Assembly: GCA_938028725.1 (NCBI GenBank)
Contig: CALIMH010000012.1
Span: 62,001 to 126,000 of the forward strand
Length of the DNA: 64,000 nucleotides
Reading direction: 5' to 3'
From: an uncultured Anaerolineae bacterium
GTDB taxonomy: Bacteria > Chloroflexota > Anaerolineae > J036 > Brachytrichaceae
Part shown: positions 26,715-35,046 of the stretch, piece by piece
Position numbering within the stretch: the first letter of the stretch is position 1
Layout of the letters: each line of letters begins with the position of its first letter
Notes under the pieces: model-generated
What the model was told of the DNA's origin: nothing
What the model saw: only the letters and a program-made list of their open reading frames with translations
The model's database searches: none
Position numbers and translations under genes: made by a program

Positions 26715-27676
26715 GATGCAATCGAAGGCGACGCAACGGCGGGATGACGCGCTCGCCAGCGTGGCGAGAGCGCGCGCGCCTGGAACTCAGCGCGGAAGGA
26801 GCTGCGCACCAGCGGCCCACTCTCCACCCATTTGAAGCCCATCTCGTAGCCGATGCGGCGAAACTCGGCGAACTCCTCCGGCGTGTAATAACGCGCAATC
26901 GGCAGATGGCGCTTGCTGGGCTGCAGGTATTGCCCCAGGGTCAGGATGTCCACATCAATCGAACGCAAATCGCGCATCACCTCGATGACCTCTTCCGGCG
27001 TCTCGCCCAACCCTAACATGATGCCAGTTTTAGTGACGGCGTTGGGTTGAATGTGCTTAGCGTTGCGCAATGTAGCTAGCGCCCAAGCGTAGTTGTCCTG
27101 AGGTTGCACGGTCTTGAACAACCGCGGCACCGTCTCCACGTTGTGGTTCAAGATGTCTGGCTGCTCGCGCATCACAATCTCCAGCGCAGCGCGGTTGCCT
27201 TTGAAGTCCGGGATCAGCACCTCCACTGTGCACTCAGGTTGAACTTGGCGGACAGCGCGAATGGTGAGGGCGAAGATGGGGGCGCCGCCGTCGGCGCGCT
27301 CGTCGCGATTGACAGAGGTGATGACCACGTGCGTCAGGTTCATGGCCCGCACTGCCTCTGCCACCCGCCAAGGCTCACCCCAATCGAGGGGTGCGGGGCG
27401 GCCAGTTTTGACGTCGCAAAAGCCGCAAGAGCGGGTGCAGACGTCACCCATGATAAGAAAGGTGGCTGTGCCGCGTCCCCAACACTCGGCGATGTTAGGA
27501 CAGTTGGCCTCCTCGCAGATGGTATGGAGGGACTTGCTGCGCATGAGTCGCTTCAGGTGGTGGTAGGTCTCACCTGAAGGCATGCGCACCTTGAGCCAGT
27601 CCGGCCGTCGGGCGGGTGGCGTCGGCGTGGGGTGGACGGCGATGTCCGCCAGCGGCACCACGGATGGTGGAGTCAT
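26711..27676 (-). CDS. lipA: Lipoyl synthase
   Basis: LipA inserts two sulfurs into octanoyl chains on lipoyl domains, using radical SAM chemistry. The auxiliary cluster cysteines are in [12 protein letters not shown] and the radical SAM cluster in CTRSCGFC; the C-terminal RSSF segment is present. I chose the ATG at 27676; the longer opening adds 34 unmatched residues and crosses the hairpin at 27718. It is followed by, and overlaps, the esterase gene. No lipB or lipoyl-domain protein gene is in the window. Confidence 0.96.
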   Translation of the reverse strand: MTPPSVVPLADIAVHPTPTPPARRPDWLKVRMPSGETYHHLKRLMRSKSLHTICEEANCPNIAECWGRGTATFLIMGDVCTRSCGFCDVKTGRPAPLDWGEPWRVAEAVRAMNLTHVVITSVNRDERADGGAPIFALTIRAVRQVQPECTVEVLIPDFKGNRAALEIVMREQPDILNHNVETVPRLFKTVQPQDNYAWALATLRNAKHIQPNAVTKTGIMLGLGETPEEVIEVMRDLRSIDVDILTLGQYLQPSKRHLPIARYYTPEEFAEFRRIGYEMGFKWVESGPLVRSSFRAEFQARALSPRWRARHPAVASPSIAS

Positions 27677-27717
27677 GCTCGTGATGGATTTTATACCAGT
27701 GCGCCTGAGACAAGCCG

Positions 27718-27751
27718 AAGCGGCAAAGCTGAGCAGACAGCTTTGCCGCTT
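27718..27751. terminator. Perfect 14-bp hairpin after korB
   Basis: AAGCGGCAAAGCTG pairs perfectly with 27738-27751 across a 6-base loop, 24 bases beyond the korB stop and 41 bases before the lipA start (minus strand). No U-run follows on either strand. It may terminate the kor operon or stabilise its 3' end. Confidence 0.65.
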
Positions 27752-27774
27752 TGGTGCAATGCTGCGGCGAGGCC

Positions 27775-28836
27775 TCACATCATCTCGCGCAGGATCGCTT
27801 GCAGGCTCTCCGGCGAGGGGCGCAGTTTGCTTTCCGGCAAGTAGGCCAGCGGGGTGTCGCCCAGGTGATACACCTCAGCAAGGTTGGGGCGCGACTTGTT
27901 CACGTAGAGCAAGCCGGTGATAAAGAGCTGATTGTCGTGCGCCTCGCGCAGCAGGCGCAGTGCGGCGTCCTTGTCAGTGGGGTCGTGGCTGCCGTCCAGC
28001 TTCTTCAGCAGAATCCGCGAGCCGTCAAACATCTCCACTTCTTTCACTTCGCCTGGCTCATACTCGACCTGGATTTCCTCCTGCGACATGACGAAGCCGA
28101 AGTCGTTCACGCGCTCGTCGTGGGTCTTGCCCCAAGAGTAGCTCTTGGTGGACTCCTCGCGGTTGTTGAAGGTGACGCACGGGCTGATGATGTCAATGAC
28201 GGCAGTGCCGCGATGGCTGAAGGCTGCTTTCAGGATTTCGCTCACCTGCTTAGGGTCGCCGGCGAACGAGCGGGCGACAAATTCGCAGCCGGCCGTGATG
28301 GCCAGGTGGCACAGGTCAAGCGGCGGGAACTCGTTGACGCCGGCGTGCTTCAGCTCTTGCCCGAGGTCGGAGGTGGCTGAAAACTGGCCCTTAGTCAGCC
28401 CATACACGCCATTGTTTTCAACGATGTACACCATGTGCAGGTTGCGGCGGATGAGGTGCAAGAATTGGCCGATGCCGATGCTGCCGGTGTCACCATCGCC
28501 GCTGACGCCTAGCCCTATGAGGTGATGGTTGGCCATGAGCGCGCCTTGAGCAACGGACGGCATGCGGCCGTGCAGGGCGTTGAACCCGAACGAGCGGCTG
28601 AGGAAGTAGGCTGGCGATTTGCTGCTGCAGCCAATGCCGCTGAACTTCACAATGCGCTCCGGCCGCAGCCCCAGCTCGTAGCACACGTTGATGATCTGTG
28701 CGGAGATCGAGTCGTGCCCACACCCGTTGCATAGGGTGGATTCCAGCCCTTTGTAATCGGCCTTGGCAAGGCCAATCGCATTCACGTTGGCAGGCCGCTG
28801 GTTGGCTGCGGCGCTGCCGTTGGTTATGACGGTCAT
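27775..28836 (-). CDS. korB: 2-oxoacid:ferredoxin oxidoreductase, beta subunit
   Basis: The beta subunit binds thiamine diphosphate and carries Fe-S ligands; with KorA it interconverts 2-oxoacids and acyl-CoA using ferredoxin. The TPP motif is [10 protein letters not shown]...ENNGVYG, with CNGCGHD and GIGCSSK as cysteine motifs near the N-terminus. The start is the ATG at 28836, which has a strong AAGGAGG 4 bases upstream (28841-28847); an in-frame ATG at 28878 would place that signal inside the gene. It lies 45 bases after korA. 2-oxoglutarate is the usual substrate of this fused-alpha class; pyruvate cannot be excluded. Confidence 0.92.
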   Translation of the reverse strand: MTVITNGSAAANQRPANVNAIGLAKADYKGLESTLCNGCGHDSISAQIINVCYELGLRPERIVKFSGIGCSSKSPAYFLSRSFGFNALHGRMPSVAQGALMANHHLIGLGVSGDGDTGSIGIGQFLHLIRRNLHMVYIVENNGVYGLTKGQFSATSDLGQELKHAGVNEFPPLDLCHLAITAGCEFVARSFAGDPKQVSEILKAAFSHRGTAVIDIISPCVTFNNREESTKSYSWGKTHDERVNDFGFVMSQEEIQVEYEPGEVKEVEMFDGSRILLKKLDGSHDPTDKDAALRLLREAHDNQLFITGLLYVNKSRPNLAEVYHLGDTPLAYLPESKLRPSPESLQAILREMM

Positions 28837-28881
28837 GTGTCCTCCTTCAGTGGTACTGATGAGCGTTTGGGCTGTCATGGA

Positions 28882-30744
28882 TCACCGCTGGGTCTCCTGA
28901 CTGAGGATAGCGGCGCTTACCCACTTGGCAGTCAGCGGCAGACCATCGCTCTTGTTGGCGGAACGCACCTTGGGCGCGTCCTGCGGCGAATGCAGGCGGA
29001 TCAGCTGCGCCAATTGCGCGTCAGTGTTCATCTCGACGACGTACACGCGCCGATGGGCGGCGAGGAAGTGGGTCATTTCGTCGTTCATCGGCAGTGCGCG
29101 CAGGCGCAGATAGGAGGTGCGAAGGCCCTGCTGCGCTAACAACGCGCGCGCTTCGCGAATGGCCGGATCGGTGGAGCCGAAACCGATGATGCCCACCTCA
29201 GCTTCGGGGTCAAGGTCAACGATCGGCTTGGGCATGAGCTGGCGAGCAGTCTCGAACTTGCGCTTGAGGCGCAGCATGTTGCCTTCCCAATCCTCTGGGC
29301 GCTCAGATAGGTTGGCACGCTCGTTGTGGCCGGAGCCGCGGGTGAAGTAGGCTGCGAAGGGGCTTTCGTTGCCGGGGATGGTGCGCCAGCAGATGCCGTC
29401 GCCATCCACATCTTTGTAGCGTGCGAAACCGCGTGTGGCATTCACCTGCTCAGCGGTGAGCACCTTGCCGCGGTCCATCGGTTGGTCGGGGTATTGAAAC
29501 GGCTCGCTCATCCACTGGTTCATGCCCAGGTCGAGGTCGCTGAGCACAAAGACAGGGGTCTGCAGCCGCTCGGCGAGGTCAAAGGCGCGCCAACCGAACT
29601 CGAAGCACTCAGCCACTGAGCCGGGCAGGAGAACAGGGTGCGCCGTGTCGCCGTGGCCGAGCCAATACACTTTGAGGATGTCGCTCTGGGAGGTGCGTGT
29701 GGGCAAGCCGGTGGCCGGGCCGACGCGCTGGACGTCCCAGATCACCACAGGGATCTCGGCAAAGTAGCCCAGGCCGGCGAACTCTGCCATGAGTGAGATG
29801 CCGGGGCCGGAGGTGGAGGTCATGGCACGTGCGCCGGCCCAGCCCGCACCGATGGCCATGCCGAGGGCAGCCAGCTCATCCTCAGCCTGAATCACGGCGT
29901 AGGTGGGCGCGCCAGTCTCGGGGTCACGGCGCAGGCGCGGGAGATACTCGTTGAGCGCGTCGGCGATGCTGGTTGCCGGCGTGATGGGATACCACGCTGC
30001 GAAAGTCACGCCACCGTAGATCGCACCCAGGCCGGCGGCAGTGTTGCCGTCTATGAGCATCAGGCCGCGCGTGCTATCCATGCGCTCCACGCGGAACGGA
30101 TCGGTCTTGGTGAGGTGCTCAGCGCACCAGGCAGCGGCCGCTCGCACTACCCGCATGTTCGACTCGACCGGCTTGGCCTTGCCCTTGAAGTGAAACTTCA
30201 GCGCGGCCTCGATCTCCCCGAGCTCGATACCGAGCAGATAAGCCAGCGCTCCCACATACACCATGTTGGCCACATAAGTGCGCAGCTTGGGGTCGGCCTC
30301 GTGCTGCCGCGCCATCTCCTTCACAGGGATGGGGTAGTAGTGCAAGTCACTGCGATGGAGCGGCATTTTGATGTCGTCAGCGTAAATGAAGACGCCTCCC
30401 GGTGCCACATTGTTGTGGTCCTCCAGCGCTGTCTCTGGGTTCAACGCCACCATGATCTCGGTGGTGTCGCTGCGCGCGATGTAACCGTCTTTGCTCACGC
30501 GGATGGTGTACCACGTGGGACGTCCTTGAATGTTAGAAGGGAAGATGTTCTTGCCGCTCACCGGAATGCCCATGCGGAACAGCGCGCGCAGCAGGGTGAG
30601 GTTGGCGGTTTGGCTGCCAGAGCCATTTTTGGTGGCGGCGGTGATCGAGAAATCGTTAACAATCGGTGCGGATGATGCAACAGGCGCTGGTTGCGCCAGC
30701 GCTTGAATCTCGCGCGGATCAGTCAGCTTCGTGGCTTCTAACAT
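28882..30744 (-). CDS. korA: 2-oxoacid:ferredoxin oxidoreductase, fused gamma-alpha subunit
   Basis: At 620 residues this is the fused form: an N-terminal gamma domain (about 30-215, with the GVFIYADD region) followed by the alpha pyrimidine-binding domain (DGNTAAGLGAIYGGVTFAAWYPITPATSI, then TSTSGPGISLM) and a C-terminal transketolase-like part (VGIIGFGSTDPAI). A GAGGAG Shine-Dalgarno lies about 10 bases before the ATG. The gene starts 14 bases after the GntR regulator. KorAB can serve an oxidative or a reductive TCA step; the sequence does not tell which. Confidence 0.93.
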   Translation of the reverse strand: MLEATKLTDPREIQALAQPAPVASSAPIVNDFSITAATKNGSGSQTANLTLLRALFRMGIPVSGKNIFPSNIQGRPTWYTIRVSKDGYIARSDTTEIMVALNPETALEDHNNVAPGGVFIYADDIKMPLHRSDLHYYPIPVKEMARQHEADPKLRTYVANMVYVGALAYLLGIELGEIEAALKFHFKGKAKPVESNMRVVRAAAAWCAEHLTKTDPFRVERMDSTRGLMLIDGNTAAGLGAIYGGVTFAAWYPITPATSIADALNEYLPRLRRDPETGAPTYAVIQAEDELAALGMAIGAGWAGARAMTSTSGPGISLMAEFAGLGYFAEIPVVIWDVQRVGPATGLPTRTSQSDILKVYWLGHGDTAHPVLLPGSVAECFEFGWRAFDLAERLQTPVFVLSDLDLGMNQWMSEPFQYPDQPMDRGKVLTAEQVNATRGFARYKDVDGDGICWRTIPGNESPFAAYFTRGSGHNERANLSERPEDWEGNMLRLKRKFETARQLMPKPIVDLDPEAEVGIIGFGSTDPAIREARALLAQQGLRTSYLRLRALPMNDEMTHFLAAHRRVYVVEMNTDAQLAQLIRLHSPQDAPKVRSANKSDGLPLTAKWVSAAILSQETQR

Positions 30745-30758
30745 GGTGAGCTAGCTCC

Positions 30759-31559
30759 TCATTCAGGTTGGGAAGTCGCTGCCCTGTCAGGGACTGCCTC
30801 TAGCGACAGGGGAGGTGGGGTGACACTTGGCTGGTTGACAGCAGCTTCGGCATCGCCGACAGGTTGCTGTAGCAACGCTTCACCCTTGCGGGTGGCGGGA
30901 TGCTTCTGCAGTAACTGGGTGTGCTGAACAAGCAGGCGGTAGGCCTCGTCCACATCACCGCGGATGATCGCTTCCACAATGCCTTGGTGGTGTGTCCACA
31001 CCTCCCGCTGGTACTCGTACTCCGACATCACATTTAGCCCCTCTGCCTCGTAGGCGTCCCAGTAGGCTTCAAGCAGGCCCCTGACAAACACATTGTCCAG
31101 GCGTCGAAAGATTGTCAGGTGCAGTTCGCGGTGCTCCGCGTGGGGGACACGTGGCGGGTTCTCGTCCAGCTTGCTCCACGCGCGGCTGATTAGCGTCCGA
31201 AGATAGGCATGGTCCTCGACGGTGAGCAGCGCCACGGCCTCGCGGAAGAATGCGAATTCCACATGATTGCGCAGTTCGCTGAAGTCTTGAAAATAACGAT
31301 GGTTGGTGGCGATGGCAAAGAGTAGGCTGTAACGCACTGCCGGCGCAAATGTATAGGGCTTCAGCCGCACACCTGTGCGCGGGCGCACCTCCACAAAGCC
31401 CATCGCCTGAGCCACCTCGAGCTGCTCCCGCAGTTTGCCGATGCTGATGTTCATCTCCTTGCTCAACTTGTCGAGCGGCGGCACTTGCTCGCCCGGCTGA
31501 TACTGCCGCTGCAGGATGTAGTTCAGCAGGTCGGAGTTTTGTAACATTTTTGTGGCCAT
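30759..31559 (-). CDS. GntR-family (FadR/FCD) transcriptional regulator
   Basis: This is a DNA-binding regulator of about 266 residues. A winged helix at the N-terminus (PLDKLSKEMNISIGKLREQLEVAQAMGFVEVRPRTG) is followed by an FCD ligand domain with metal-type histidines (HAEHRELHLTIF, HHQGIVEAI). I chose the ATG at 31559, just before the wHTH; upstream codons lie in the promoter. The gene is directly upstream of korAB with a 14-base gap, so it probably controls that operon in response to an organic acid. The last 40 residues are a Pro/Ala/Glu-rich tail of unknown use. Confidence 0.85.
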   Translation of the reverse strand: MATKMLQNSDLLNYILQRQYQPGEQVPPLDKLSKEMNISIGKLREQLEVAQAMGFVEVRPRTGVRLKPYTFAPAVRYSLLFAIATNHRYFQDFSELRNHVEFAFFREAVALLTVEDHAYLRTLISRAWSKLDENPPRVPHAEHRELHLTIFRRLDNVFVRGLLEAYWDAYEAEGLNVMSEYEYQREVWTHHQGIVEAIIRGDVDEAYRLLVQHTQLLQKHPATRKGEALLQQPVGDAEAAVNQPSVTPPPLSLEAVPDRAATSQPE

Positions 31560-31584
31560 AGGAGTCAAGCGCAGATTTATCGAA

Positions 31585-31594
31585 TTGATACCAA
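31585..31594. promoter_or_regulatory. Possible FadR-type half-palindrome upstream of the GntR gene
   Basis: TTGATACCAA (minus strand TTGGTATCAA) is an imperfect palindrome (8 of 10) about 26 bases before the regulator start, in a short AT-rich patch. GntR/FadR sites often have a TGGT...ACCA form, so autoregulation is plausible, but this is weak evidence. Confidence 0.3.
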
Positions 31595-31705
31595 CTATTC
31601 TATACCCCACTCGTGCCTTGTCAAGCAAACCCTAAAACCGCCAGAGGTGGACTTTGATCAGTTTGAGCCTGAGGCCAGCCTTGCTTACAGCGATAATCGA
31701 GAAGC

Positions 31706-32035
31706 ATGACGCTGGATGAATATCAACAGGAGGCAGCTCGTACAGCGCAGTATCCACTCATCGGCCACGATGTGATTTATCCCACGCTGGGCTTGACCAA
31801 CGAGGCCGGCGAGGTAGCTGGCAAGGTAAAGAAAATTTTTCGCGACAAGGGCGGCGTCATCAACGAGGCAGACCGCGCAGCGTTGGGCGCCGAGCTGGGC
31901 GATGTGCTATGGTATTTGGCGCAAGTGTGCACGGCGCTGGGGTTGTCGCTGGAGGAGGTGGCACAGCAAAATTTGGCCAAGCTGGCGTCGCGGCTTGCGC
32001 GGGGCGTCATTCACGGCGAAGGTGATGACCGCTGA
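31706..32035 (+). CDS. MazG-like nucleotide pyrophosphohydrolase
   Basis: This is a small all-alpha NTP-PPase of 109 residues. The metal-binding motif is split as LTNEAGEVAGKVKK...ELGDVLWYLAQV, the MazG-type ExxE...ExxD pattern. It probably clears noncanonical nucleotides. It is divergent from the GntR-korAB unit and its 3' end overlaps the convergent solute-binding protein gene by 25 bases. Confidence 0.88.
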   Translation: MTLDEYQQEAARTAQYPLIGHDVIYPTLGLTNEAGEVAGKVKKIFRDKGGVINEADRAALGAELGDVLWYLAQVCTALGLSLEEVAQQNLAKLASRLARGVIHGEGDDR

Positions 32036-32832
32036 GCAAGCCACCGAAGCGCTAGTTGATCGAGTTGGCCTGCCTCTTGCAGTGCACCGATCGCACGGTT
32101 GATCGCTTCCAACAGGCGCTTGTCCTCGCCGCGCAGCGCGATCACCCACGGCACAGGCCTCAACGAGGCACAGTCCTTTGGCGAGGGCGGGGCAAGTGCC
32201 GAACAGCCCAGCGCCACTGCAGTGGCAGCGCTCACCAGCACGGCGTCTGCCTCACCGATTCGCCAAGCGCGGATCGCGTCGGCCTCCTCGGCAAACGTTT
32301 GCACGTGCAAGTGAGCAGTGCGACGTTCCAAGTAGCGCGCAAGGCGGTCGGCTTCGCTGCCGAGCGCCACGGCGAGCGTCTTGCCCTCTAGTGCATCTGG
32401 GGCAGCGCCAACCAAGCGCGGGCCGTTGTCGAAGTAGGGCCTGCTGTAGGTGAAGCTCGCCCCCCGTGATTCTGGTGTAAGCGCGGAAAGGGACACGTCC
32501 ACCCGCCGAGTCTGCAGGGCGTCGTAGAAGCCGTCGTAACCCACGGGCACTGGCTGTGCAGTGAGGCCCAGCTGTTGGACGATGCACCGGGTCACGTCAG
32601 CATCGTAGCCGGCCCAATTGCCCGCCGCATCGAAGAAGGAGATCCCCGCGATGCTGGGATCTATGCCCACGCGCAAAACGCCGGTCGCTCGGAGGCTGCT
32701 CCAGCGATGGATGTCGCGTTGGGCCTCAACCAGCCTTTGGGCCACAATGGCGAGCACGGCTATGCCGCTGACTGCGGCCAGTCGCTTCCAGCAGCAAAGC
32801 TGAGATGTCACCCACTTCAAGCGCTCGCGCAT
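32011..32832 (-). CDS. Family-3 extracellular solute-binding protein (amino acid type)
   Basis: This protein of 273 residues has an N-terminal anchor (LAAVSGIAVLAIVAQRLV, about 17-35) and a SBP_bac_3 domain: LRVGIDPSIAGISFFDAAGNWAGYDADVTRCI, VDVSLSALTPES and DAVLVSAATAVAL. I chose the ATG at 32832; a longer frame to 33246 is antisense to the DUF59 gene. There is no lipobox, and no cognate permease or ATPase beside it, so it is an orphan binding protein or a signalling receptor. Confidence 0.82.
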   Translation of the reverse strand: MRERLKWVTSQLCCWKRLAAVSGIAVLAIVAQRLVEAQRDIHRWSSLRATGVLRVGIDPSIAGISFFDAAGNWAGYDADVTRCIVQQLGLTAQPVPVGYDGFYDALQTRRVDVSLSALTPESRGASFTYSRPYFDNGPRLVGAAPDALEGKTLAVALGSEADRLARYLERRTAHLHVQTFAEEADAIRAWRIGEADAVLVSAATAVALGCSALAPPSPKDCASLRPVPWVIALRGEDKRLLEAINRAIGALQEAGQLDQLALRWLAQRSSPSP

Positions 32833-32843
32833 CGCCAAAGAAC

Positions 32844-32849
32844 TATAAT
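32844..32849 (+). promoter_or_regulatory. -10 element of the DUF59 gene (TATAAT)
   Basis: A consensus TATAAT lies 22 bases before the DUF59 ATG, in the 39-base divergent spacer with the solute-binding protein gene. There is no clear -35. Confidence 0.45.
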
Positions 32850-32871
32850 CGCGTTTGTCAGGGTGGCACAT

Positions 32872-33240
32872 ATGAGTGAGAGCGAGCAGGCTAATATGCA
32901 ACCTGCACCCCAGCAGCCAAGCCAAACGTTGGCCGAGGATTATGCGGCGTTGGAGGAGAAAACCCGCCAAGCCCTGCGCAAGGTGTATGACCCTGAGCTG
33001 GGCATGAGCGTGATCGAGCTGGGCCTGATCCGCAAGTTCGAGTGGGCACCGGATAGCGTTAACGTCACCATGATTCTCACTACGCCGTTTTGTCCCTATG
33101 GGCCGGCGTTGGTGGAGCAGGTGCGCCACACCGTCCAGGAGACAACCCAGCGTACCGCTAAGGTGACAATGGGCCTGGAGATGTGGGATCCCTCCATGAT
33201 GGAAGACCAGGCCGCCGCAAACTGGGGCCTTTACTACTGA
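32872..33240 (+). CDS. DUF59/MIP18-family Fe-S cluster protein (SufT/PaaD-like)
   Basis: This small protein of 122 residues has the MIP18 domain: LRKVYDPELGMSVIELGLIRKFEW (DPE motif), then TTPFCPYGPALVEQV with the reactive cysteine. Such proteins help deliver Fe-S clusters. The ATG at 32872 follows the only good -10; an open frame continues upstream but is antisense to the solute-binding protein gene. The C-terminus ends in NWGLYY, as many homologues do. Clients could include KorAB, LipA or the molybdenum hydroxylase, but this is inference. Confidence 0.87.
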   Translation: MSESEQANMQPAPQQPSQTLAEDYAALEEKTRQALRKVYDPELGMSVIELGLIRKFEWAPDSVNVTMILTTPFCPYGPALVEQVRHTVQETTQRTAKVTMGLEMWDPSMMEDQAAANWGLYY

Positions 33241-33604
33241 GCGCACACCGATAACGGCTTAGGCGGACGCACGCAGCAGACACAACGCCGGCGCTGCGTC
33301 AATTGCGCTGCCCCCGGCGGTTTACCGGTTACTGAAAACCCACGCTCCACTATCCCCGACGTCACCCAGGAGCCAAGCAGAGTGGCGAAGTTGAGCGTAC
33401 GGTATGGCCGCTGGTCCTCCTGCTGGCGCAGAGAGTCACACCTGCGGCTAGATGGTCGCTAGCCCCCTGAGCGCCACTTCCAAACCGATCTCAAACACGC
33501 CGAGCGCGAACAATCACCCGTGGTCGAGTTGTTGGGTCAGTTGCGGCACTATTGGCCCTAATGCAGCCAAGGCTAGCCTAATACGCGCAGTTGTAAATGC
33601 CGAA

Positions 33605-33718
33605 CTAGAGGTCGCTCATCCCCAGGCCGCGCACAGGATGGAGCGCGACGAGCGGCACCGGCGCATTGAGGATCACGGGCACTATCAGCGAGCGCAGCAA
33701 GTACCCTCGCGCAGGCAT
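33605..33718 (-). pseudogene. Remnant of a small membrane protein gene
   Basis: The minus strand opens with ATG and reads MPARGYLLRSLIVPVILNAP and further hydrophobic residues, 37 in all, then stops (TAG at 33605). The composition and leader look like the start of a membrane protein; the following 150 bases give no continuous frame. It begins four bases after the end of the previous remnant. The family is not recognised. Confidence 0.35.
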
Positions 33719-33721
33719 GGT

Positions 33722-34268
33722 TCATGACTTCGGAAAGTGCTGGGCTGGGGGATGATGGCTAGTGGGTAGCTGAGGGGCTAGGTGGATTTGCATCGTCCCA
33801 GCAAAGGCGTTCATGCTCAGCCCAGCGCTCCGGCGAGCGCGGCGATATGGTTTGTTGGAAAGGTGAGCGCGCTGAGCGACAACGCCAGCCGCAACGAGAA
33901 GAGCGCGTTGCCAAAGTCGAAGATCGCCCAGCGCGAGTTGACCGAGCCGGAGACGCGCTCTGGCGTGGTCGGGTGAGGGAGGAGGGCGGCGTTGAGCAAG
34001 CTGGCGGCGACGTTGAGCACAATTGGGGTCAGCACGGGAGCTGCTGCAGCTCTCTCCCCCACTACCCACGACCAGCCTGGCACGATCCCACGATCCGAAG
34101 AACGCTGCGCCACATCAACAACGGGATGCCCAAGCCGCGCCGACAAACGGTGAGCATAAGCGCACTGCCGGAGATGAGTTGCCCCAGGCCAGAGGCGGCG
34201 AGGCTCTCAGGAGCGTCACCAGCACCAGCAAGTATTGCAGGGCCATGGTCACGGCCGGCGTTGCTCAA
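33722..34268 (-). pseudogene. Frameshifted remnant of a membrane protein gene
   Basis: Three minus-strand frames each give one plausible piece of a membrane protein: about 34200-34080 (SGSALMLTVCRRGLGIPLLM), 34040-33820 (VLTPIVLNVAASLLNAALLP and FDFGNALFSLRLALSLSALT) and 33815-33725 (SMNAFAGTMQIHLAP). Together they would make one protein of about 180 residues with two or more frameshifts. The family is not recognised and the reconstruction is tentative. Confidence 0.35.
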
Positions 34269-34333
34269 AAAACTTGGGCGCGTTCCAACGCTCGTGCTGA
34301 GGCGCCTGGTGACGGCTCAGCATAGCAGTGTTG

Positions 34334-35041
34334 CTAGCGCGTGCCTGCCTTCAAGACGAATTGCTCAAACGCCTCTGCTGTCCATGGCAGCGCTGGCTTG
34401 AAAAAGTGCTCATAGATAGCCTGCGCGTAAACCCGAATCTCAAACTGCGCGTCCTCGGCCATGCGGAGCTGCAGGAAGTGCATGAGGTTGTGCGCGTCCA
34501 CCTTGGCCACCCAGGTGTAGTACACCGCGAAGCCCGGCAAGAACAGGCGTGCTTGCTCGCGAGCGATCCCGGCCTCCAGCGCGCGGCGATACAGCGCGTA
34601 ACTCTGGGCGTAATGCTGCAAGAGCGCTTCTGTGAACGGCTTGCCTTCCTCAGGTGTCAATTCGCCGAGGCTGGCTTGTTTGTTTGAGGGCGATTGTTTG
34701 CGCCATACCGCAGGTATGTAGAAAGCGTCTTCGTCGAACGGGACGTAGCGACCAGATTGGGCGTTGAAGCTCCAGGTGCGGTGGCGCACCCATTGCCACC
34801 ACGTCACCAGCGGCGCGCGCACGCGGAACTTAAACTCCACTTGCTCAAAGGGGCTGGTGTGACGGTGTTCCATCAAGTAGAACAGCAGCCGCTTGTCCCT
34901 TTCCTCGCCGCGGCTCTCGCCTAGAAATGAAACGCGCGCCGCATTGACAATGGCCAGGTCGTCGCCCATCAAGTCTTGCAGCTCCACCCAACCCTGGTCG
35001 AGCACGGGGATGCGTTTGCCAATGAGTGTCTGCAGTGCCAT
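34334..35041 (-). CDS. thyX: Flavin-dependent thymidylate synthase
   Basis: ThyX makes dTMP from dUMP with methylene-THF, FAD and NADPH. The ThyX motif RHRxxSxNxxSxR is exact: RHRTWSFNAQSGR at residues 86-98. A histidine and arginine-rich substrate region (EHRHTSPFEQVEF) precedes it. The 235-residue length from the ATG at 35041 is normal; the frame extends 14 codons upstream without family match. The start codon is only 5 bases from an in-frame ATG of the divergent SirB1-like gene. Confidence 0.95.
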   Translation of the reverse strand: MALQTLIGKRIPVLDQGWVELQDLMGDDLAIVNAARVSFLGESRGEERDKRLLFYLMEHRHTSPFEQVEFKFRVRAPLVTWWQWVRHRTWSFNAQSGRYVPFDEDAFYIPAVWRKQSPSNKQASLGELTPEEGKPFTEALLQHYAQSYALYRRALEAGIAREQARLFLPGFAVYYTWVAKVDAHNLMHFLQLRMAEDAQFEIRVYAQAIYEHFFKPALPWTAEAFEQFVLKAGTR

Positions 35042-35046
35042 AATAT

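Larger units (their letters stand above)
33241..34333. other. 1.1-kb low-coding block with decayed gene remnants
   Basis: No intact gene is recognisable here. Short open frames on both strands have unlike-protein compositions. On the minus strand two co-directional traces of membrane-protein genes can be read (listed separately), broken by frameshifts and stops. I see no transposase, terminal repeats or target duplication. It separates the DUF59 gene from thyX. Confidence 0.6.

Noticed and set aside
33241-34333. Insertion sequence or integrative element in the low-coding block
   Set aside because: No transposase or integrase fragment, terminal inverted repeats or tRNA attachment site could be seen.
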